Below, one piece after another: positions 35,481-44,975 of a DNA stretch of 64,000 nt. Position 1 is the stretch's first letter, and the number at the start of each line of letters is the position of its first letter. A program made the translations under genes and the position numbers. Location: contig NZ_FOLM01000006.1 in NCBI RefSeq assembly GCF_900112355.1, positions 186,001 to 250,000 of the forward strand. The letters run 5' to 3'. The notes under the pieces were generated by a model, which worked only from the letters and a program-made list of their open reading frames with translations, was not told where the DNA came from and did no database searches. Source of the DNA: Streptomyces aidingensis. Its GTDB lineage: Bacteria; Actinomycetota; Actinomycetes; Streptomycetales; Streptomycetaceae.

Positions 35481-37984
35481 ACGAGCGCCGGCCCGGGGAG
35501 ACCTCGACCGCGTCGCCGGACGGGGTGTGGCGGCCGTACGAAGATCCGCCGCTGCTGGCCCCCGAGCTGGCGCAAGGGCTGGCGGAGGACAGGCGCGTCG
35601 CCGCGCTGCGCCGCTACTTGCTGTCCCTGGTCACCGCCCGGGCGGCCCCGGTACACGTCGCGGTGGCGTTCAACGGCGCATTCTTCGGCTTCGACACGCT
35701 GGCCGGAGGCTATCCGGGCGGACCCCTGGAGTTCGACCGCTTCCCCGAGGTGGCACACGGTTCCGTGACCGGAGCCCTCCCGGTCGGCGCCATGGTGCGG
35801 GTGGGAACCGGCGCCGCCCTCGTTCCTGGGGAAGTGGTGTACAAGGAGGGGGCTCATCCCGACTGCGGCCCGGAGGGCGATGTTCCCGCCTGGCTGTCCG
35901 GCGCACCCGCCGATGCGGTGGATCCGGGCCACCGGGACCGGACGGAGGCGGCCGGGCCCGTCGAGTCCCGCGAGCGTCTGGTGGTCGACACCGACGCCTT
36001 TGGTGCCGGGCTGGTCCGGCCTGCACAGGTGCACCGCCTCCGCCGCAAGAACCGGCTGGACGAATTCGGGCACCTGACCGTCACGGCCCGCCATCCGCGG
36101 GAGCGGGCCGACGGCTCGGAGCTGGAGCACTACATCCATCACATGCTGACCACGGGACGCGAGCTGCTGCTCAGCGAGCTGGCCCCGATGTCGCTGACCG
36201 CGTGCCTGCCGCCCGGCAGCCACGACGGAGCGGCGCTGGAGATGGCCCTCCGGGGCCTGCTCACCACCGTGAGCCAGGTGCTGCGCTCCCTCGAGAGCGA
36301 AACCCGCATGTGGGGCTACTACGCCTTCACCAGGAAGTCCTTCACCGCACGTATGCAGGACGGCGGCCCGATGGGCGGCCAGGTGCTCGAATCCATGGTC
36401 GTCTCGGCGGCCAAGGCCGCCGTCCCCCGGGATCGGAGCGGCACCGCCCCTGCCGTCTACACCGCGCTCGGCACCGCACTCCGCTCCCGGCAGGACGGAG
36501 CGCTGCTTCTCCAGGGCACGGCGTATCCGCTGGCGGTCTGCCATGCCCATGCCCTCGCGGCGGATCTGGTAACTCGGGAGACCGATGAGACGACCGGGCT
36601 GCTGCACAGTCCGGAAGGTGTGCGGCTACGCCTGGATGACCGCTGGCAGGGGGGTGGTGTCTGGCGTGCCGAGTACCGGCCCCCGGGCAGCCGGGAGCCC
36701 ATGCACGACGACGCAGGGCTTCCGGTGGATGTGCCGCTGGGCCGGGGATGGTGGGACAGTGCGCCACGCACGGCCGAACCTCCGGTGGAGACCCCCGTGG
36801 TCGTCCCGCATTCTGCGCCCGCTCGCCCGGAAGGGCTGGCCGGCCGGCCGGCCGAGGCGGTACCGGAATCGGGACCGGAGCTTCCACCCACCAGCCAGGA
36901 CGAGCCGGCCAACGGCGCGCTGCCGTCACCGCCCAGTGCCATGGCGGATGCCACTCCCCCACGCCACCTGCCGGGACCGGACCAGCAGCCGGCATACGAG
37001 TGGCCGGAGGACGAGGACCTGGACGACTGCCGTCTGGTGTCCGTGGCCGACAGTCAGATCTCCTGGAGCCAGTCACTGCGTCTGAGCCACACCGTGGAAG
37101 GCTTCCTGCCCATCCCCGCCAGAATCCTGAAGAAGGCGCCTGACCTCCCTGAGGAAACATCGCTGCGTCTGGTCCTGCGGCATGAGGGCCATGGGCTCGA
37201 CCCCGATGACACCGACCATGACACCACGCTCGAGAGCCACCGGGGGCAGTACCGGCTGACCGGGTTCGAGTGGCCGCTGATTTTCTACCCGGGTCTGATC
37301 CTGCGCATGACCCACCGCTATGGCAGCCGTGCCATCAACGCGGAGACCATGCTGCTGTCGGCCCCGGAGACGGTGGACGGAGAACTGATCGAGCACTGCT
37401 ATGACCGCCGCGTGCTCACCCGGGACGGGGCCTGTCACAGCCGTCGCTCGCCGCTGCGCACGGCTGACCTGTCTCCCGAAAGACTCTTGCTGGGCACCGT
37501 GCGGCGGCTGGGCCTCCTGGACAACTACGGCCGGGCCATGCTCCCCGGCGAGCGGCTCCTGGACGCCGTCCGCCAGGTCTTCCCGGGAACACGTGGAGGG
37601 CAGGGAGCACTGAAATCGGCTCTCGGCCGGATGCTGGCGGACGGAATCCTCATCACGGAGCACGGCAGCGAGGACAGCCATGGCCGCCTTCACTATCCGC
37701 CCCAGTCACGGGAGAAGGTGGTGCGGCTGGTCTGCTATGTACCGGAACGGCGACCCGTGTCCTCGTCCGTCACCGCAGGACGCAACGGAGGCGCTGGCGG
37801 CCGGTTCGCCGGCAGGAGAAGCGGCCACCAGGTCAACGGCCATCTGAGGAAGCTGCCGCCGGGTCAGCGAGCGAGTGATGGACAGCGTGCCGCATACCGC
37901 AGGGACCGTGAGCTTCTGGGTATGACCGATGCCGAATTGCCTCCCCGCCACACCTACGTTCCGCCGCACCAGCGCAGTGGCTGA
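35477..37984 (+). CDS. Unrecognised 835-aa protein of the pPIWI-RE operon
   Basis: I do not recognise this protein. The N-terminal half (1-360) is globular, with segments such as VHVAVAFNGAFFGFDTLAGG, LLLSELAPMSLTACLPPG and TRMWGYYAFTRKSFTARM, suggesting an alpha/beta domain. Residues 400-500 are a low-complexity Pro/Ala/Glu linker. The C-terminal part (510-835) contains a beta-rich stretch (RLVSVADSQISWSQSLRLSH) and a helical region like a winged helix (YGRAMLPGERLLDAVRQVFPG), ending in a basic tail. It has no Walker motif, cysteine cluster, signal peptide or membrane helix. ATG 35477 overlaps the upstream stop, so it is translationally coupled to the helicase fusion. It could be a nucleic-acid-binding adaptor, but that is only a guess from context. 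Confidence 0.75.
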   Translation: MNERRPGETSTASPDGVWRPYEDPPLLAPELAQGLAEDRRVAALRRYLLSLVTARAAPVHVAVAFNGAFFGFDTLAGGYPGGPLEFDRFPEVAHGSVTGALPVGAMVRVGTGAALVPGEVVYKEGAHPDCGPEGDVPAWLSGAPADAVDPGHRDRTEAAGPVESRERLVVDTDAFGAGLVRPAQVHRLRRKNRLDEFGHLTVTARHPRERADGSELEHYIHHMLTTGRELLLSELAPMSLTACLPPGSHDGAALEMALRGLLTTVSQVLRSLESETRMWGYYAFTRKSFTARMQDGGPMGGQVLESMVVSAAKAAVPRDRSGTAPAVYTALGTALRSRQDGALLLQGTAYPLAVCHAHALAADLVTRETDETTGLLHSPEGVRLRLDDRWQGGGVWRAEYRPPGSREPMHDDAGLPVDVPLGRGWWDSAPRTAEPPVETPVVVPHSAPARPEGLAGRPAEAVPESGPELPPTSQDEPANGALPSPPSAMADATPPRHLPGPDQQPAYEWPEDEDLDDCRLVSVADSQISWSQSLRLSHTVEGFLPIPARILKKAPDLPEETSLRLVLRHEGHGLDPDDTDHDTTLESHRGQYRLTGFEWPLIFYPGLILRMTHRYGSRAINAETMLLSAPETVDGELIEHCYDRRVLTRDGACHSRRSPLRTADLSPERLLLGTVRRLGLLDNYGRAMLPGERLLDAVRQVFPGTRGGQGALKSALGRMLADGILITEHGSEDSHGRLHYPPQSREKVVRLVCYVPERRPVSSSVTAGRNGGAGGRFAGRRSGHQVNGHLRKLPPGQRASDGQRAAYRRDRELLGMTDAELPPRHTYVPPHQRSG

Positions 37985-38059
37985 CCCACAGCCGGTCTTG
38001 ACCTCGATTTCCCCGCACCACCGTCCGACCCGCACCAACCGCACACGCACGGAGCTCAT

Positions 38060-41000
38060 GTGACAGCACGCCCCCGGCCAACGCCGCCCGGACCGGATTC
38101 CGACCCAGCCCGCCACTCCCCTCCCACCCCTGAACTCACCGCCGCACGCGAAGCTCTCGCCCAGGCCGTGACCGGCATCGCGCGGCAGCTGCCTGCCGCT
38201 GCCCGGGAAGTTTCCCCGGAGGATGTCGAGCACGCTCTCCATTCGGCCTCGGCACACCACCGTCGCCACACCCTCGCTTCCATGGGGATCCGGGTCAACG
38301 CGACGAGGGTAAGCCCGGCGCTCTGCCGTGACTTCCTCGCCAGACTGCAACGGGCACCCTTGGAAACCCGCCTCATCCCCGCCGCCCGACACCTCTCGCA
38401 TCCCCTGGTAGGCGACCTCCTCGAAACGGCCTACGCGAGCCCTCATCTGCGCTCCCGGATGCTGCGTCCGGTGACGGACTTCTGGAGCCCCGCCCTGCTC
38501 CGTCTCGCACTGCTGGCACACGCCTCGCTCTACACCGCCCAGGCGGAGATGTGGCTCTGGGCCTGCGACCAGCAATGGTTCACAAACTCCTGCGAACGCC
38601 AGGAAGAGCTGCAGAACCTGCGCCGGGCCGCACTACGAGTGCACAATATTGACGGCCCTGCAGCCTTCCGGGAGAACGGCCGAAAGGAAGTCCGCGACGA
38701 GGCAACCCCCGCCGCCTCCGAGGACCTGTCCGATACCGGGAACCTCGGCAGCCTTGCCGACGCCCTGGAACGGCTCGACGCCTGCCTGAACCGGGCCAGG
38801 AGGGCCGCGGACCGCACGGCGGATGCGCTGGAGCGCGAGAACTGCCCGGATCCCGGCGACGTCCACGCCCTGCAGCAGCTCGTCGACGCGTTCGACCACG
38901 CCAGGCAGCTGGTGAGCGCCATGGCCTCCACAGATGCCGAGCAGGACCAGGATGTCGCCGCACAGCCGGAGAACCGGAGCCTGTCGGCGCTGCGCCGGCA
39001 GGCCCGGTCCGTGCAACACCACCGGGCCGATGCATCCCTTCGCGAAGAACTCGGTGCCCTGGCAGGCCTGCGGGCCACCGCGGAGGACGCGGGTCTGAAG
39101 TCGGCCGTGGAGGCAGCCCGTGACTCGGCCGCCGAGCTGCGCGCCAGGCGTACCTGGGACGACGCGGAACGACAGGCAGCATGCTCGCTTCGGGCGCTGA
39201 TCACCATGATCGGACTTGATTCTTCCGCCCCGGACTACTCGGACCGGCTCGTGGAACTGCAGCCGCCGTTCGTCCAGGGATCCAGTCCTGCGTGGATGAG
39301 GCTGGGCTACGACTGCCGTCGGCTGACACTCACCCGGCCCCGCGAGAGCACGGCCGACGCTCCGGCGGAAGAACGGCTGGACACCGAGGATCCAGGGGGG
39401 CAGGAAGCCCGTATCCCCGAGTCACCCACTATGGCCGTCCGGCCTCCGGCCGCTCCGGAGGAACCGACAAGGCGTGTTGAGACCGCCGCCGTCGCTACCG
39501 ACGAGCACGCACACGCAGGCCACGATGACGACAACCCGTCCGCCCGGCCGCCTGAGCCACCCCTGGGCAGCGAGCTCCCCGCCCCGGCCGGTCTTCCGGC
39601 GCCGGCGTCCCCGGTCGGCGCCGCCTCCGCTCCCCCGTCCCACACCTCTCTCGCGGCGTTCATCGCCGCGGAGCGCTACAGCCTTGCTTCGGCGTTGGCC
39701 GAGGCAACCGCGCAATCCACCACCCGCATCGCCGTACTCCGGATCTGCGCATGGTCCATGGGACTGGCCTCGGACACCGGGAGCTGCGCCGGACAGCTGC
39801 GGACCGCGGTACAGGAGCTGGACGTGCCGGCTGTCGCCGCAGTCCCGGTGGACCGCTTGCTCGCCGCCACCGCACTGCTGCACACGACTGTCCTCACCGG
39901 CGATCCCGGAGCCAGCGGGCTGCTGGACGCCCTTGCCGACCGGCTACCGCCACGCCTCGGCGATGCGGCACGCGCCGTGGGGCGACGGGCGCAGCGCGGA
40001 ATCCTCACCGACTGTCCTGTACTGTCGGTCGCGGCTGACACTGCGGGGCTGGAGACAGAACTCGCCGAAGCCCGGACCGAGTGCCGTCTTCTCCTCACCG
40101 GCATCCCGAAGTTCGGATTCCGGCCGGCCAGCGCCATCGCCAAGAGCCTGCTGGCGCCCGAGGGACGCGTGGGCAAACTGCTCTCCCTCGTTGCCGAGGA
40201 CCGGCGTGAACACCACCAGGAGATCGGTGAGGAGGTCCGCACCTTCACCGACCCGGCCCTGGTCCGCGGCCTCGTCGACGAGATCTACTGGCAGGTCGTG
40301 AAGTCGGGCAACCGACCCCTGCAGGGCAGGAACCGCAATGACCTGGTGCGCGCGGTCCTGGAACGGATGCGCCCCGTGCAGGCGTGGGTGACCTGCGTGC
40401 GCCAGCTCCAGGCCAAGGGCAGCTGGGCGGCCCAGGAGGCGCGGGCCATGCTCGACGAAGTGCTGTCCGCCAAGGACGAGACATTGGCACAGCTTGCCGA
40501 GCAGGAGACCGAGAGCGACCCGCTGCGGCGGGCCGCGGCGCAGGCCGCGGGGGCGAGACTGCGGCGCGTCTATTCGCTGCTGGAGGGCAGGCGCGAGGTA
40601 CCTGCCCAGGATTTGCCCGCCGGTCTGGCCCGCGCCGGGGAGCTTCTGAAGATCCCCGGCTTCCACTACGACGAGTCGTCGGGCGAGGTACTCGGGGACC
40701 CGACCATGCAGGCCGTGTGCGATGCTGCGGACCGAAGCTGGGAGCAGGCCGCGCGGGCGCATGTGGCCGCGGAACGCTTCGACACCGCGCATCAGCTGCT
40801 GGAGCTTGCCGGACGGGGACTGCTGCCCGGTATCGCCGACGATGTTCTGCCCGACGACCTGGACACGGTGATCCGCAGCAGCGGCAAGCTGGTGGCCGAG
40901 GAACTGGCACGAGCGGCCGACGTCCTCGAGAGGCGGCTTCGGACATCCCGGGTGCACAATGTCGTCGACGAGGCCACGGAACGAACGCTCGAACATCGAC

Positions 41001-44000
41001 TGCGCGATGCCGAGCCCGCCCCCGACCGCAACCTCGCAGCGGTCAGGACGGTGCACGCGGCACTCAACGCGAAGCTGAACCGAGCCTGGGAACGTGAGCG
41101 GGCCCGCTTCCGGGCCCGGCTGGAGGAGCTTCCCGACACCGCCGAGGCCGACCGGGAACGGGTGCGGAAGCTGCTGCGCGACGGAGATCTGCTCACCGCG
41201 GAGCAGATCCTGAACTCGCTGGCCAAGGGCGAGGGTATTCCGGCGCTCCCCGACCGCGGGGAGTTCTTCCACCGGTTCTTTCCTGCTGTCCCCGATGCGC
41301 TGGCGGACGGCATCGCGCCTGAGCTGGTCAAGACCGTCCGTGCCCGTGGCACGTTCGCGGGTCTCCCGCAGTTGTCGTTCTCCCGGCTGTCCCGGGAGAA
41401 CGCGACGACGACCGCGGACGCCCTGGAAGCCTGGCGCCGGATGGCCCTGCGGGAGGGCAGAGAGCGCAGGGAAGGGCTCAAGGAGAGCGAACTGCTCGCC
41501 CCCACGCTGCGGCTGCTCGGCCTGCGCAATCCCCGTCCGGTGCGACAGGACCGCCTGCCGTTCGGCAAGGACCACCGCTTCCTTGTCCTGCCGGGCCCGG
41601 AGCCTCTGGGGGATGCCCCGGTTCCGGAGTTCGGCTCCGCCCGTGGGCACCGCCTGCACATGCTGCTGGTCTGGGGGGAGCCCGAACCCAAACGGCTGCA
41701 GAGCTGGATCGAGGACGACAAGGGGGGAGCCGGGCTGATCGTGGCGCACTTCGGCACCCTCGACGTCGGGCGGCGCGCCGAACTCGCCGCCCTCGCCGTC
41801 GGCAATCCGAGACCCGTCATCCTGCTCGACGACGCCGCGCTGGCGTATCTGGCGGCACATGGTGACGGGCAGTGGGACTCCACGCTTCGGGTGCTGCTTC
41901 CTTTCTCGGCGGTCAACCCCTACCTGAGCAAGAAGCGCGCCCAGGTGCCGAGGGAGATGTTCTTCGGGCGCCGTACCGAACTGGAGGAGATCAGCTCGCC
42001 CAGGGGCTCCCAGGTCGTCTACGGCGGCCGCGGGCTGGGCAAGTCGGCGCTTCTCCAGGAAGCCGGGAACCGTTTCCTGGAGCAGAACCCCCGGGCCCGC
42101 TGCCGCATTTCGCTGAGCCTGGACAGCGCCGGTTTCGGCACCCTCTCACCAGCCGAGCAGATTTGGGGACTGATCGGCCAGGAGCTGGAACGGGCCGAGG
42201 TGTTGTCGGTATCCAAGAAGGCCCGCCGACTCGCCGGCCCCGACCACTCGCAGGTGAAGGCCAGCATCGTGAACTGGCTGGAGGGCGACAGCGACCGGGA
42301 ACTGCTCGTCCTGCTCGACGAGGCAGACAAGTTCTTCGACAGCGATGCCCCGGAGTTCCTGCAGACCCGCAGACTGCGCGACCTCGGCCGGTCGACCAGG
42401 GACCGGGTCAAGGTGGTTTTCGCCGGCCTGCGCTCGGTACAGCGTTTCACCGCGGCCGCCAACTCACCCTTCAGCCACCTGGCGCAGGAGCCGGTGGTGG
42501 TGGGCCCGCTGAAGCCCGCGGATGCCGCCGAACTACTCGTCCAGCCCTTGGCGGCACTGGGCTACCGGTTCGAGGACGACGATCTGGTGCACTCGGTCCT
42601 GGGCCACTGTTCCTACCAGCCCTACCTGATCCAGATGTTCGCCCATCGTCTGGTCCGGGACCTGCACCGACGGCGGCGCCTGGCGTCCGATTCCGGGCAG
42701 CCTCTCCGGCCTCCGTACACCATCCTGCGCAGCGATGTCAGCTCCGTGCAGTCCGACGAGCGGCTCCGGGAGTCGATCACCGATACCTTTCGGGACACCC
42801 TCCGTCTCGACCCCCGCTACACGGTCATCGCCAATACCACGGCCTATCACGCGTATCAGCACACTCTCGAAGCGACAATGAGGGAGTCCGAGCTCCGGGC
42901 CGCTTGCCTCGACTGGTGGCCGGACGGCTTCCGGAATCTCAATCCGGACGAGTTCCGTGCCTACCTGATCGAGCTGGAAGGGCTGGGGGTTCTGGCCCGG
43001 GACCGGGATCGCCGGGGATGGCATCTGAGCAGCACCAACGCCCTGGGCATGATCGGTGGATTGAGCAGCGTGGAAAACGAACTAGTGTCCGCTGCCGACC
43101 AGCCGGAACCGGAGCGTTTCGCCGCCGCCGAACCACGGCACCGGCTGACGGACGGCACCTTCCTGCCCCTCACTGCCGAGCAGGTGACGGATCTCCTGCG
43201 ACGCAAGACGACACAGGCGCGGGTCGTGCTGGGAACGCCCGCCACGGGAGTGGATGTGGTGGCGGACCGGCTGCGCCGCTGCGCGGCGGACAACGGCTGG
43301 CATGCACCGACAGTCGCGGGGCGTGGGGCCTTCCGGCAGGCCCTCGTCGAAGGCCGACCGGACGAGCGCCGGGTGATCATCGATGATCTCACGGGCAAGT
43401 CACCGGCCGCCGAGTCCTGTCAGGAGGCGGTCGAGTGGGCGCTCACACGGCTGCCGACGGGACTGGATGTCCACCGGTCTGCTGTGGTGGTCGCCGGTCC
43501 CGGTCAGTGGTCTCTCTGGCCGACAGTACTCGGCCCGGACTGCCCCCAGGGTCTGGGCGTGGTGCTGCTGCGGCGCTACACCGAGTACGGCCTTCGGGCC
43601 AGGGCGGTGGAGCAGCAGCAGTTCACTTCCGAATCCGCTTTTCCCCGCCTGCTGGAATTGACCGGCGGCTGGCCACTGCTGGTGGACAGGGCCATGGCGA
43701 CCGGAAATGAGAGCCAAGGACTGGAAGAGCTCCAAGAGTGGCTGGGCTCTCGGCAGGGGGCGGAGGAGTTCCTCACCGCCTGCGGGGTCGGAGACGGCTC
43801 GGTGCTGCGCCCTGCCTTCGCCACTCTGGCCGGGTTCTTCCAGGACGGCGAAGGCAGCCTGTCATTCGTCGACCTCGCCGAACTCGTCGAGGAGGACGGC
43901 GCAGCTCCGGAGAGGACAACGGCACCACAGATCGTGCAGATGCTGCAGTCCATGGGCCTTTTCCGTCGGGACGAAGCCGACAGCCGCGGTAGAGGCCAGT

Positions 44001-44050
44001 ACATCATCGATCCTGTCGTGCTGTCCTGTTGGCGGAACTCCATGCTCTGA
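38060..44050 (+). CDS. Very large (1996-aa) AAA+ ATPase of the pPIWI-RE operon
   Basis: The N-terminal 1250 residues are mostly charged alpha-helix with a Pro/Ala linker near 430-530 and many heptad-like stretches, probably an extended scaffold. A short alpha/beta region (about 1190-1280, GGAGLIVAHFGTLDVGRR, ILLDDAALAYL) precedes the ATPase: FFGRRTELEEI, Walker A YGGRGLGKSALL (about 1320), Walker B LLVLLDEADKFFDS (about 1420), sensor VKVVFAGLRSVQRF and a lid plus winged helix to about 1660, as in ORC/STAND-type AAA+ proteins. The tail (1680-1996) looks like a degenerate second nucleotide-binding fold (VVLGTPATGVDVVADRL, VIIDDLTG) and a winged helix. GTG 38060 is preceded by GGAG; an ATG two bases earlier is followed by a stop. 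As last gene of the operon it could sense infection or drive assembly; this is inferred. Confidence 0.8.
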   Translation: MTARPRPTPPGPDSDPARHSPPTPELTAAREALAQAVTGIARQLPAAAREVSPEDVEHALHSASAHHRRHTLASMGIRVNATRVSPALCRDFLARLQRAPLETRLIPAARHLSHPLVGDLLETAYASPHLRSRMLRPVTDFWSPALLRLALLAHASLYTAQAEMWLWACDQQWFTNSCERQEELQNLRRAALRVHNIDGPAAFRENGRKEVRDEATPAASEDLSDTGNLGSLADALERLDACLNRARRAADRTADALERENCPDPGDVHALQQLVDAFDHARQLVSAMASTDAEQDQDVAAQPENRSLSALRRQARSVQHHRADASLREELGALAGLRATAEDAGLKSAVEAARDSAAELRARRTWDDAERQAACSLRALITMIGLDSSAPDYSDRLVELQPPFVQGSSPAWMRLGYDCRRLTLTRPRESTADAPAEERLDTEDPGGQEARIPESPTMAVRPPAAPEEPTRRVETAAVATDEHAHAGHDDDNPSARPPEPPLGSELPAPAGLPAPASPVGAASAPPSHTSLAAFIAAERYSLASALAEATAQSTTRIAVLRICAWSMGLASDTGSCAGQLRTAVQELDVPAVAAVPVDRLLAATALLHTTVLTGDPGASGLLDALADRLPPRLGDAARAVGRRAQRGILTDCPVLSVAADTAGLETELAEARTECRLLLTGIPKFGFRPASAIAKSLLAPEGRVGKLLSLVAEDRREHHQEIGEEVRTFTDPALVRGLVDEIYWQVVKSGNRPLQGRNRNDLVRAVLERMRPVQAWVTCVRQLQAKGSWAAQEARAMLDEVLSAKDETLAQLAEQETESDPLRRAAAQAAGARLRRVYSLLEGRREVPAQDLPAGLARAGELLKIPGFHYDESSGEVLGDPTMQAVCDAADRSWEQAARAHVAAERFDTAHQLLELAGRGLLPGIADDVLPDDLDTVIRSSGKLVAEELARAADVLERRLRTSRVHNVVDEATERTLEHRLRDAEPAPDRNLAAVRTVHAALNAKLNRAWERERARFRARLEELPDTAEADRERVRKLLRDGDLLTAEQILNSLAKGEGIPALPDRGEFFHRFFPAVPDALADGIAPELVKTVRARGTFAGLPQLSFSRLSRENATTTADALEAWRRMALREGRERREGLKESELLAPTLRLLGLRNPRPVRQDRLPFGKDHRFLVLPGPEPLGDAPVPEFGSARGHRLHMLLVWGEPEPKRLQSWIEDDKGGAGLIVAHFGTLDVGRRAELAALAVGNPRPVILLDDAALAYLAAHGDGQWDSTLRVLLPFSAVNPYLSKKRAQVPREMFFGRRTELEEISSPRGSQVVYGGRGLGKSALLQEAGNRFLEQNPRARCRISLSLDSAGFGTLSPAEQIWGLIGQELERAEVLSVSKKARRLAGPDHSQVKASIVNWLEGDSDRELLVLLDEADKFFDSDAPEFLQTRRLRDLGRSTRDRVKVVFAGLRSVQRFTAAANSPFSHLAQEPVVVGPLKPADAAELLVQPLAALGYRFEDDDLVHSVLGHCSYQPYLIQMFAHRLVRDLHRRRRLASDSGQPLRPPYTILRSDVSSVQSDERLRESITDTFRDTLRLDPRYTVIANTTAYHAYQHTLEATMRESELRAACLDWWPDGFRNLNPDEFRAYLIELEGLGVLARDRDRRGWHLSSTNALGMIGGLSSVENELVSAADQPEPERFAAAEPRHRLTDGTFLPLTAEQVTDLLRRKTTQARVVLGTPATGVDVVADRLRRCAADNGWHAPTVAGRGAFRQALVEGRPDERRVIIDDLTGKSPAAESCQEAVEWALTRLPTGLDVHRSAVVVAGPGQWSLWPTVLGPDCPQGLGVVLLRRYTEYGLRARAVEQQQFTSESAFPRLLELTGGWPLLVDRAMATGNESQGLEELQEWLGSRQGAEEFLTACGVGDGSVLRPAFATLAGFFQDGEGSLSFVDLAELVEEDGAAPERTTAPQIVQMLQSMGLFRRDEADSRGRGQYIIDPVVLSCWRNSML

Positions 44051-44206
44051 CCGCCCGCTGGCAAACGCCCGGGCCGACTGCCGCCGGACCTTCTTCGGCC
44101 CGGGCATGAGCACTCTGGCACGCCCTTATGTCTGCTCGGCAGCATCACCCTCGACCAGGAGGAGACCGAGCCGGAGTACCGCCACGCCGGGATGGACTTG
44201 TTCCTG

Positions 44207-44212
44207 CACCCG
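44207..44212. repeat. Left copy of 6-bp target-site duplication (CACCCG)
   Basis: CACCCG lies directly outside the left terminal TGTC of the mini-element and is repeated exactly after the right terminal GACA. A duplication of 4-8 bp is typical of IS21-family insertion. Confidence 0.85.
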
Positions 44213-44265
44213 TGTCGGGGGCCAGTAGAAATTCCCCACGTACGGCCAGCTCGATTCCCCACGTG
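44213..44265 (+). repeat. Left terminal inverted repeat with two internal GGCCA-TTCCCC units
   Basis: After the TGTC tip, unit 1 (44220-44243) has GGCCAGTAGAAATTCCCC and unit 2 (44244-44265) has GGCCAGCTCGATTCCCC. They match the complement of the right end. Confidence 0.8.
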
Positions 44266-44327
44266 ACAGTCACACTCAGTAGCCTCGGTGCTGGCTCGGA
44301 GACCTGGCGCATGAAGGGGTTGTGATC

Positions 44328-44873
44328 GTGGCACGTACCTGGCTGTCCATTCGGGTGGAGTTGGTCTCCGGGCACGGTGCAGACCTGTGGCCTCGCCCCG
44401 GCCGGGTCTTCGCCGCCGCGCGCTCGCACTCCTTCGCTCAGTTCGCCACCGCCATCGATCTCGCCTTCGGTCGCTGGGACCTGGCCCACCTGCACCTGTT
44501 CACGTTGTCCGGCAACACCCGGGTCAGCCCTCTGGCCTGGTGGGGCGACGAAACCCCGGAAGGCACCGTGGATGGCCACGCCACCAAGCTGAGCCGGCTC
44601 CAGCCCGGCGAGCAGTTCGCCTACGTCTTCGACATGGGCGATGACTGGGCGCACCTGTGCACGGTGGCAGAAAGGCGCATCGATCCCCTCGACGAACTCG
44701 GCGAGGCCCCGGACCGCCCGGTTCCCTACTGGGGCTGGGGCAGCCTCCCGGACCAACACGCACGCCGCTGGGACGGGGACGACGGGGAGTCGCCGATGCC
44801 GAAGCGCCCAGCCCGCGGGCTCAGCGACCTGCCTCCGATCCTGCCGTGGTGGGGCGAGCACCGCCGGAGATGA
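44328..44873 (+). CDS. pRiA4b ORF-3-family protein inside the mini-element
   Basis: A 181-aa protein of the plasmid pRiA4b ORF-3 (PRiA4_ORF3) type. It shows the family's LHLFTL...G and the FAYVFDMGDDWAHLCTV segment, equivalent to the usual 'F-Y-YDFGDSW-H' block. Members occur on plasmids and transposons (for example beside the IS1096 transposase); their biochemical role is unknown. GTG 44328 is chosen because AAGGGG (44314-44319) lies 8 bases upstream; an in-frame GTG at 44322 is too close. It is the only gene of the 763-bp element and is intact, so it is either a passenger or somehow helps the element. Confidence 0.75.
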   Translation: MARTWLSIRVELVSGHGADLWPRPGRVFAAARSHSFAQFATAIDLAFGRWDLAHLHLFTLSGNTRVSPLAWWGDETPEGTVDGHATKLSRLQPGEQFAYVFDMGDDWAHLCTVAERRIDPLDELGEAPDRPVPYWGWGSLPDQHARRWDGDDGESPMPKRPARGLSDLPPILPWWGEHRRR

Positions 44874-44889
44874 CATTACGCTGCATACA

Positions 44890-44975
44890 CGAAGTGGCCG
44901 CCAGTGGGGAATCGAAGTGGCCGCGGTGGGGAGCCGAAGTGGCCACGAGCGGGGAAATCTAACTGGCCACTGACA
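44890..44975 (-). repeat. Right terminal inverted repeat with three to four GGCCA-type units
   Basis: Read inward on the minus strand, the end goes TGTCAGTGGCCAGTTAG, then GGCCACTTCGGCTCCCC and GGCCACTTCGATTCCCC, and finally GGCCACTTCG. It mirrors the left end. Confidence 0.8.

Larger units (their letters stand above)
44213..44975. mobile_element. IS21-like mini-element (763 bp) carrying a pRiA4b ORF-3-like gene
   Basis: The element begins TGTCGGGGGCCAGT and ends ACTGGCCACTGACA. Read inward, both ends show imperfect inverted repeats built of 22-24-bp tandem units of the form GGCCA...TTCCCC: two on the left (44220, 44244) and three to four on the right. Multi-copy terminal units with 5'-TG...CA-3' tips are typical of IS21-family elements, where they bind the IstA transposase. 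No istA or istB is present; the whole interior is one gene. A perfect CACCCG duplication flanks it and it splits a GNAT gene. It should depend on an IS21 transposase supplied from elsewhere. Confidence 0.8.

Noticed and set aside
20072..44050. BREX, DISARM or Druantia system
   Set aside because: No PglX/PglZ, DrmA/DrmB/DrmC or DruE-type DUF1998 features were seen; the marker genes are those of pPIWI-RE.
44890..44975. Short regular repeats resembling a CRISPR array
   Set aside because: The units are 22-24 bp, degenerate, few, and have mirror copies at 44213-44265; they are transposon end repeats.
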